From: JAXGPP01 sp964436865
GTDB taxonomy: Bacteria; Planctomycetota; Planctomycetia; Pirellulales; Thermoguttaceae
Reading direction: 5' to 3'
DNA length: 12,126 bases
Assembly: GCA_964436865.1 (NCBI GenBank)
Contig: CAYTFK010000218.1
Coordinates: 1 to 12,126 of the forward strand
The first letter of the stretch is position 1. Every line of letters starts with the position of its first letter. This document shows, piece after piece, positions 6,941-12,126 of the stretch. Under the pieces are notes generated by a model, which was not told where the DNA came from, did not search any database, and worked only from the letters and a program-made list of their open reading frames with translations. The translations under genes were made by a program, and so were the position numbers.

Positions 6941-7938
6941 GCATCGTTGCCGTCTGCGCTGCTGCGATCGCGTTCACCGCGGCGAGTCTCGCGGCCGAAG
7001 AGGCTGCCAGGCCGCGGATGTACTTCGCCGACACCGTCTCCGGCCGGCCCTTCTCCAAAGACCCGGCGGTTGTCCGCTTCCAGGACCGCTACTGGCTCTA
7101 CTATTCGCTGCCGCCCTACGAAGGAAAGTCGAGCCAGGGGTGGAGCATCGGCGTGGCCACAAGCCGCAATCTTGTCGACTGGGAGAAGGTAGGGGAGCTT
7201 TCCGCTGAAGGAACGGCCGAAGAAAAGGGATTCTGCGCTCCGGGTGCGATCGTGCTTGGAGGAAAGGTGCACCTCTTCTATCAGACCTACGGGAACGCTC
7301 GCCGCGACGCGATCTGCCATGCCTGGTCGAACGATGGGTTGCACTTCACGCGAAATCCGACGAACCCCATCTTCCGTCCGACGGGCGATTGGAACTGCGG
7401 CCGGGCGATCGACGCCGACGTAATTGAACACCAGGGGCGGCTGTTGCTCTACTGGGCCACTCGCGACCCCGATTTCAAGATCCAGATGGTGGGCGTCTCG
7501 GCAGCGCCGATCGATAGCGACTTTGGCCGCGACCACTGGACGCAACTCAACGTGGATGGTCCGATCCTCCGCCCCGAGTTGCCCTGGGAAGGGCGTTGCA
7601 TCGAAGCCTCGGCAATGACCGAGCACGACGGCCGGCTCTACATGTTCTATGCCGGCAGCTACAACAATGAACCCCAGCAGATCGGCGTGGCGGTGAGCGA
7701 CGACGGCGTCCATTTCACCCGGCTTTCAGACAAGCCGTTTCTCGCGAATGGGCCGCCCGGCTCGTGGAACTCGAGCGAATCGGGCCATCCCTTCTTGTTC
7801 CGCGACGACGACGCCCGCACGTATCTCTTCTTTCAGGGCAACAACGACCGCGGCCGCACCTGGTTCCTCTCCATGCTCCCGATCGATTGGGCCGACGGCA
7901 AGCCGATTCTCGCGCCCGAGAGGCTTCCGAGTCGCTGA
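6892..7938 (+). CDS. Exported GH43-like beta-propeller glycosidase
   Basis: A 348-residue protein with a Sec signal: the hydrophobic core is IGIVAVCAAAIAFTAASLAA, with cleavage near residue 34-36. The rest is a five-bladed beta-propeller of the GH43/GH32 type. Three acidic positions match the family pattern: D57 in FSKDPAVVRFQDRYWLYYS (general base), D174 or D176 in RAIDADVIEHQGRLLLYW (pKa modulator) and E238 in CIEASAMTEHDGRLYMFYAG (acid). Each sits before a GRLYMFY-like blade strand. A role in cleaving a furanosidic or other glycosidic bond in the periplasm or outside is inferred; the exact GH family and sugar are not. The ATG at 6892 is chosen because it is the only start in front of the signal peptide. 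It has a weak RBS and overlaps the radical SAM gene by 49 bp, implying translational coupling. Confidence 0.78.
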   Translation: MRYDQSQSTVVSQIRIGIVAVCAAAIAFTAASLAAEEAARPRMYFADTVSGRPFSKDPAVVRFQDRYWLYYSLPPYEGKSSQGWSIGVATSRNLVDWEKVGELSAEGTAEEKGFCAPGAIVLGGKVHLFYQTYGNARRDAICHAWSNDGLHFTRNPTNPIFRPTGDWNCGRAIDADVIEHQGRLLLYWATRDPDFKIQMVGVSAAPIDSDFGRDHWTQLNVDGPILRPELPWEGRCIEASAMTEHDGRLYMFYAGSYNNEPQQIGVAVSDDGVHFTRLSDKPFLANGPPGSWNSSESGHPFLFRDDDARTYLFFQGNNDRGRTWFLSMLPIDWADGKPILAPERLPSR

Positions 7939-8003
7939 CCCCCAGAGCGGGCGGGAAAGCTCGACATTGGCGCGGCCGGGTACAACAATAACCGGGTGAG
8001 CCT

Positions 8004-8030
8004 GCCGGGACTTCGCGCTGGAGTCCCGGC
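8004..8030 (+). repeat. REP-like hairpin, 9-bp perfect stem
   Basis: GCCGGGACT at 8004-8012 is exactly complementary to AGTCCCGGC at 8022-8030 around a 9-nt loop. The right arm with its neighbours (CTGGAGTCCCGGCTTCAGCC, 8018-8037) resembles a dispersed intergenic repeat I recall from planctomycete genomes. There is no T-run, so it is not a classic terminator, though it could stabilise the 3' end of the upstream transcript. Confidence 0.6.
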
Positions 8031-8045
8031 TTCAGCCCGCGCGAT

Positions 8046-8106
8046 GGACTGTTGGAGTCCCCGCTACGGCCGGTCCCATGAAGTTGAAGCGGCGCCGTAC
8101 TCCAAC
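8046..8106 (+). repeat. Second REP-like inverted repeat, diverged copy
   Basis: GGACT/AGTCC forms a small hairpin at 8046-8060. On a larger scale GTTGGAGT (8051-8058) pairs perfectly with ACTCCAAC (8099-8106), and inside it CCGCT (8061-8065) pairs with AGCGG (8088-8092). The core TGGAGTCCC is shared with the preceding hairpin (8019-8027 and 8053-8061), so the two look like tandem diverged copies of one element. They fill the gap before the FAD oxidoreductase gene. Confidence 0.5.
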
Positions 8107-8156
8107 GCGTCGCGCCACCAGAACGGTATCAATTCATACTGCGAGGAAATGATCCG

Positions 8157-10484
8157 ATGAAATGCTGGCAGTGTTTTCGTGATTTCTGTGGCGTTCGGGC
8201 CGCGGTTCGGCTATCTGTGCTCCTTCTAGTGGCAGCGGCCCTGGCCACGAGCGTGGCGGCCGACGAAGGGGTGGTGTTTGTCGAAGCAGAGAGCTTCCAG
8301 GATCACGGCGGTTGGCAGTTGGATACCCAGTTCATCCAGATCATGGGCTCGCCGTACCTCCTCGCACACGGCTTGGGCACTCCGGTGAAGGAAGCGACGA
8401 CCAAAGTGACGTTTCCCGAGCCGGGCGAATACTCAGTCTACGTCCGAACCAAGGACTGGGTGGCCCGCTGGAAAGCTCCCGGCGCGCCCGGCCGCTTCAA
8501 ACTGCTCATCAATGGTCGCGCCTTGGATGCGACATTTGGCGCCGAGGGCGCCGACTGGCACTGGCAGCCCGGCGGCCGCGTGCGGATCGACGAGAAGGAA
8601 GCCACGCTCACGCTGCAAGATCTCACCGGTTTCAACGGCCGCTGCGATGCGATTCTGTTTGCGAGGGATCCGTCGTACGTTCCACCCAATTCGAGCGAAC
8701 CCCATGCCGCTTGGCGCAAGAAGCTCCTCGGCTTGCCCGAAGAGCCGACCGCAGCCGGTGAGTACGACCTGGTGGTGGTTGGCGGCGGCTATTCCGGTTG
8801 CGGAGCGGCGATCTCGGCGGCGCGAATGGGTTGCCGCGTGGCGCTGATACAGGACCGCGGCGTCCTGGGCGGCAACTCCAGCAGCGAGATCCGCGTCTGG
8901 CCGCAAGGCAAAACCCGCCGCGGCCTGTTCCCCCGCATCGGCGAAATCATCGAGGAGATCAGCCCCAATCCGCCGCCGCGGACCTCGCCCGGCTTTGCCG
9001 AGGAGTTCCGCGACGATCTGAAGGAGCAGGTAGTCCGAGCGGAGAAGAACATCGACCTGTTCCTCAACACTCACGCCTACGCGGTGGAGAAGATCGGCGA
9101 TCGGATCACCGGCGTGATGGCCTTCGATACCCGAACGGGCGAAGACAAGCGGTTTGCCGGCCGGTTGTTCGTCGATGCCACGGGCCACGGCACGCTCGGC
9201 TACCTCGCCGGCGCGCAGTACGAGATGACCGAGGAAGGCCATATGGGCATGAGCAACATGTGGCGTTGGGAAGAGACCGACCAGAAGCAGACCTTCCCCG
9301 AGACGCCCTGGGCGCTCAACCTGGAAATGGACGATTTTCCCTATCCGCAGAAGTTCCATGGTCCCTGGTTCTGGGAGACGGGTTTCGACAAGCACCCGAT
9401 CCACGACCTGGAGTACATGCGCGACTGGAACTTGCGGGCCGTGTTCGGCGCGTTCAATGCGATGAAGAATCGCGGCGGCGCGAAGGATCACGAGAATGCC
9501 CGGCTGACCTGGGTGGCCTATGTCGGCGGGCCGCGCGAATCGCGGCGGCTGCTGGGCGACGTCCTTCTCACGCGCGACGACATCGTCGAAGTGAAACGCT
9601 TCCCCGACGGCTGCGTTCCGACCACCTGGTCGATCGACCTCCACTATCCGGAGGAGCGCTATTCACAGGGCGGGTATACCGACGACCCGTTCATCTCCAA
9701 GGCCGTGTTCGACCGCCGGGTGGATGAGAAGAACGGCTACCCGGTGCCGTACCGCTGCTTCTACTCGCGCAATGTACCGAACCTGTTCATGGCCGGCCGC
9801 TGCATCAGCGTCACCCATGAGGCATTGGGCACTGTCCGGGTCATGAAGACCTGCGGCATGATGGGCGAAGTGGTAGGCAAAGCGGCCTCGATCTGCGTGC
9901 AGCACTCCTGCACGCCGCGCGAGGTGTACGACAACTACCTGGATGAGTTAAAGTCGCTCCTCGAGCAGCCCGGCGTGGCCCGCCGCCACACGGTAAACGG
10001 CGAGATCTTCATGGACGGGCCCGTGCCGCCCGTCTCGCCCGGCGACGTGCAGCGAGTGGACATCGACCCGGCCAAGCTGCCGGGCCTGGTGATCGACAAC
10101 GTCAAGGCAGACCGCACCGGCAACTGGACCTCGGGCACCGGCCTGGAGGGCTACATCGGCACCGAGTATATCTACGCTGCAGCGAACTCGAAGGCCTCTA
10201 TCCGCTTCCCGATCGACGTCCAGACCGCCGGCAAGTACGAGGTGAGGATCGCCTATCGCGACCACGAGAACCGGGCGACCAACGTGCCCGTGGAAGTCCG
10301 CCACGCCGGAGGCAAGCACGATACGACCATCAACATGCGCCAGAAACCGAACCTCGAGGCAGGGTTCCTCTCGCTGGGCACGTTTGAGTTCACCCCGGAT
10401 AAGCGCGGCGCCGTGGTGATCCGGGCCGACGGCACCGACGGGCACGTCTGCGTCGACGCGATCCAGTTGCTGCCGGTGCAGTGA
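8157..10484 (+). CDS. Exported FAD-dependent oxidoreductase with golvesin-like C-terminus
   Basis: A 775-residue protein. Residues 1-35 form a Sec-type signal (core LSVLLLVAAALATSVAA) without a twin-arginine motif. Residues about 36-175 look like a beta-sandwich module (opening FVEAESF). The FAD domain begins at about 202 with DLVVVGGGYSGCGAAISAAR, the dinucleotide-binding GxGxxG (209-214), followed by GGNSSSEIR. The closing FAD motif, NLFMAGRCISVTHEALGTVR, ends at about 560. Both fit the FAD_oxidored family (PF12831). Residues about 643-775 resemble the golvesin C-terminal-like beta domain found on secreted proteins. A redox step on a carbohydrate or other extracytoplasmic substrate is inferred. 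The ATG follows GAGGA at 8143-8147. It is first in a cluster with the next two genes, 33 bp before the GTG at 10518. Confidence 0.85.
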   Translation: MKCWQCFRDFCGVRAAVRLSVLLLVAAALATSVAADEGVVFVEAESFQDHGGWQLDTQFIQIMGSPYLLAHGLGTPVKEATTKVTFPEPGEYSVYVRTKDWVARWKAPGAPGRFKLLINGRALDATFGAEGADWHWQPGGRVRIDEKEATLTLQDLTGFNGRCDAILFARDPSYVPPNSSEPHAAWRKKLLGLPEEPTAAGEYDLVVVGGGYSGCGAAISAARMGCRVALIQDRGVLGGNSSSEIRVWPQGKTRRGLFPRIGEIIEEISPNPPPRTSPGFAEEFRDDLKEQVVRAEKNIDLFLNTHAYAVEKIGDRITGVMAFDTRTGEDKRFAGRLFVDATGHGTLGYLAGAQYEMTEEGHMGMSNMWRWEETDQKQTFPETPWALNLEMDDFPYPQKFHGPWFWETGFDKHPIHDLEYMRDWNLRAVFGAFNAMKNRGGAKDHENARLTWVAYVGGPRESRRLLGDVLLTRDDIVEVKRFPDGCVPTTWSIDLHYPEERYSQGGYTDDPFISKAVFDRRVDEKNGYPVPYRCFYSRNVPNLFMAGRCISVTHEALGTVRVMKTCGMMGEVVGKAASICVQHSCTPREVYDNYLDELKSLLEQPGVARRHTVNGEIFMDGPVPPVSPGDVQRVDIDPAKLPGLVIDNVKADRTGNWTSGTGLEGYIGTEYIYAAANSKASIRFPIDVQTAGKYEVRIAYRDHENRATNVPVEVRHAGGKHDTTINMRQKPNLEAGFLSLGTFEFTPDKRGAVVIRADGTDGHVCVDAIQLLPVQ

Positions 10485-10505
10485 ACCGTCTGACAGGCTT
10501 CGCCT

Positions 10506-10513
10506 AAGGAGGG
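10506..10513 (+). promoter_or_regulatory. Strong RBS for a GTG start
   Basis: AAGGAGGG lies 4 nt before GTG 10518-10520. It decides this non-ATG start; the frame then runs straight into the twin-arginine signal. Confidence 0.75.
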
Positions 10514-10517
10514 AACT

Positions 10518-11696
10518 GTGGGTACACCGGACATCGATCGGCGTGCGATCTTGAAGGGTGGGCTCGCCGCTGCGTCGGCGCTCGCGGCCGGACTGACGTC
10601 GCGAGCGGTTGCTGCGGAGCATGGCCAATCGCCCAGCAGCGGGATTGCCCTTCAGGAGAAGTTCTTCGGCTGCATCGTCGGCTGCCATATCGGTTCGTCA
10701 ATGGGGGCGGCGGTCGAGGGCTGGCCGTGGGAACGGATCGAGCGCGAGCATGGCACACTCGAGCGCCTGCTGAGCTACGAGCACTACGGCAATGGCTGGA
10801 GGCGACCGCCCGGCACGACCGAGGACGGCGTCGAGCGGCAGAAACTCTTGATCACGGCGATCATCGAGAAGCAGGACCGTGTGACGGCCGAGGACGTGCG
10901 GCGGATCTGGGTTCGCGACATCCAGCCCAGTGCGCCCGGCACCGTCTCCGAGCCCTTCGAAGGAATGCTCCTGGCGATGGCCAAGACTTCGGTCCCGGCG
11001 GTCGACATCGGCAAGTACTGTGATTACGCGGGCCTGGTTTCGATGGCCCGCTCGTGCCATCCCATCGGATTGATCAACGCCGGAGACATTCGCGGAGCGA
11101 TCGAGGATGTTCGCGAAGTCGGCCGGCTCTATCAGACGGCCGAGAGCCGTGGCATCCGTTGGGCGGAGGTCACGGCGTTGGGAATCGCTGCGGCAACGCT
11201 GCCCGGGGCGACGGTTGAAAGCGTCTTGAAGGCGATCGCCGAGCATGCCGACAAGAGCGTGGCCGGCGAAATCCACCGCGGTCTGGAACTCACCGCCGAT
11301 TGCCGCGACTTCCGCCAGATGCGAGAGAAGTTCGATCCGGTCTACAGCGGCCGCGGCATGGCCTACGCACAGAGCTTCGCCAACGAAGTCGTGACCAAGG
11401 CGGTGTGCGTCTTCCGGATGACCGCGGGCGATCCCTGGGAGTCGATGAAAGCGGCGGTCAATATGGGCCGCGATACCGACTGCCTGGCCTCGGTGGCCTG
11501 TGGATTGTCCGGCGCGCTCAGCGGCGGCCGTTCCATACCCGAACAACTAATCCGCGAGGTGGACGAGGCGACCGCGGCAAACCAGTACACCAATTCGCGG
11601 CGGACGCTCCGCGAGACCTCAGACGGGCTCTACGCGGCCTACAAAGCGCGTCTCAACCGCTTGCGGACCTATGTTGACACAATGGACTCAGCCTGA
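10518..11696 (+). CDS. Tat-exported ADP-ribosylglycohydrolase-family protein
   Basis: A 392-residue protein. The N-terminus has a twin-arginine signal: R8-R9 in DRRAILKGGLAAASALAAG, ending near residue 33. The mature part matches the ADP-ribosylglycohydrolase fold (PF03747). It has GCIVGCHIGSSMGAAVE (51-67), a TTED segment at 100-103 where classical members have TDDT, HPIGLINAGD (181-190), and NMGRDTDCLAS (315-325) with D319 and D321 as the probable metal ligands. The family hydrolyses ribosyl or related glycosidic bonds using two Mg ions. The classical intracellular ADP-ribose substrate is unlikely for an exported protein, so the substrate is open. The start is GTG with a strong RBS. It follows the FAD oxidoreductase by 33 bp and precedes the protease gene by 23 bp, indicating an operon. 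Confidence 0.82.
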   Translation: MGTPDIDRRAILKGGLAAASALAAGLTSRAVAAEHGQSPSSGIALQEKFFGCIVGCHIGSSMGAAVEGWPWERIEREHGTLERLLSYEHYGNGWRRPPGTTEDGVERQKLLITAIIEKQDRVTAEDVRRIWVRDIQPSAPGTVSEPFEGMLLAMAKTSVPAVDIGKYCDYAGLVSMARSCHPIGLINAGDIRGAIEDVREVGRLYQTAESRGIRWAEVTALGIAAATLPGATVESVLKAIAEHADKSVAGEIHRGLELTADCRDFRQMREKFDPVYSGRGMAYAQSFANEVVTKAVCVFRMTAGDPWESMKAAVNMGRDTDCLASVACGLSGALSGGRSIPEQLIREVDEATAANQYTNSRRTLRETSDGLYAAYKARLNRLRTYVDTMDSA

Positions 11697-11719
11697 AGCT
11701 CCACTGCAAGAGAACGCTG

Positions 11720-12126
11720 ATGAAGACGCGATTCGCGGTGCCGCTCGTACTGGCAATCGTAGCTGGCGCCTGGGCCGGACCCCTGGCGGCCCAGGTTCCA
11801 GACGCGAGGCTTTTTCCGGCTGGCGCGGTCGACCCCGATGAATCGAAAATCATCGAGGCGATCGATGAGCTCCGCGAGTCCGGCGTGCTGCTCGACGTGC
11901 CGGCCGTCATCAGCCAGTTGGAACGAAAGACCTGCCAGCTCGAACTGTTGCCCGCAGCCGACCGGAAGCTGGCCGGACGCGAGATCTGGCAGGCGGCCCG
12001 GCGCAGCCACCTGCGCCTCGGCTGGTATCGTCTCTGCACGACCTGCGACCAGTGGCACCTGAAGCTGGGTGGAGGCTATGTCATTTCCGCCGACGGCGCC
12101 GTGGCCACCTGCGAACACCTCATCCG
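11720..12126 (+). CDS. Exported trypsin/HtrA-like serine protease, 3'-truncated
   Basis: ATG at 11720 opens a frame that runs off the window (135 complete codons). Residues 1-24 are a Sec signal (core FAVPLVLAIVAGAWAG, cleavage near PLAA-Q). About 80 residues of charged helical sequence follow. Then GGGYVISADGAVATCEHLI (117-135) matches the GSGFVIS-DG-x-ITNxHV segment of trypsin-like proteases, making H133 the likely catalytic histidine; Asp and Ser lie beyond the edge. Cysteines at 72, 106, 109 and 131 could form disulfides. It begins 23 bp after the ADP-ribosylglycohydrolase stop with only a weak AAGAG signal, so it is probably translated from the same message. It could instead be an inactive trypsin-fold sensor, which the visible part cannot exclude. 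Confidence 0.7.
   Translation, partial: MKTRFAVPLVLAIVAGAWAGPLAAQVPDARLFPAGAVDPDESKIIEAIDELRESGVLLDVPAVISQLERKTCQLELLPAADRKLAGREIWQAARRSHLRLGWYRLCTTCDQWHLKLGGGYVISADGAVATCEHLI

Noticed and set aside
8433..9644. 403-codon minus-strand frame inside the FAD oxidoreductase gene
   Set aside because: It is a shadow of a gene with clear FAD motifs and has no recognisable motif of its own.
1..12126. CRISPR array, insertion sequence, tRNA or rRNA
   Set aside because: No regularly spaced direct repeats, transposase motifs or structural RNA signatures were seen on either strand.

Overview
The window reads as chromosomal DNA of a high-GC planctomycete, probably of the Pirellula-like group. The clearest marker is the protein starting at 1101. 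Its N-terminus carries the LEPLESRCLMSA block typical of planctomycete extracellular proteins (Pfam Planc_extracel), and it ends in Calx-beta and RTX repeats. The many exported enzymes, the strong G/C bias at third codon positions and the family of the radical SAM protein fit the same assignment. The lineage is inferred; no rRNA or other phylogenetic marker gene is present.

Layout, left to right. (1) Positions 2-748: the 3' part of an alpha/beta-hydrolase gene with a GHSAG nucleophile elbow. (2) Positions 749-1100: non-coding, with a possible terminator, a perfect 16-bp palindrome and leader hairpins. (3) Positions 1101-4382: a 1093-residue surface or extracellular calcium-binding protein. 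(4) Positions 4383-4975: no convincing intact gene. It holds a frameshifted minus-strand gene remnant and a 52-codon plus-strand frame with a very good Shine-Dalgarno. (5) Positions 4976-6940: a cobalamin-type radical SAM protein of unknown substrate. (6) Positions 6892-7938: an exported five-bladed beta-propeller glycosidase-like protein (GH43-type) that overlaps the previous gene by 49 bp. (7) Positions 7939-8156: an intergenic stretch with REP-like inverted repeats. (8) Positions 8157-12126: a tight co-directional cluster with gaps of 33 and 23 bp. It encodes a Sec-exported FAD-dependent oxidoreductase, a Tat-type exported ADP-ribosylglycohydrolase-family protein, and the start of an exported trypsin/HtrA-like protease.

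Every intact gene is on the plus strand. The right half (6892-12126) looks like an envelope or periplasmic catabolic module: a glycosidase-like propeller, a flavoprotein with a C-terminal golvesin-type beta domain, a ribosyl- or glycoside-bond hydrolase-fold enzyme, and a protease. A joint role on a sugar- or ribose-containing substrate is inference. No mobile element, CRISPR array, tRNA or rRNA was seen. The most interesting points are the export-routed FAD oxidoreductase/ADP-ribosylglycohydrolase pair, the orphan radical SAM enzyme whose C-terminal tail runs through the next gene's signal sequence, the REP-like repeat, and the decayed gene hidden in the 4.4-4.8 kb gap.
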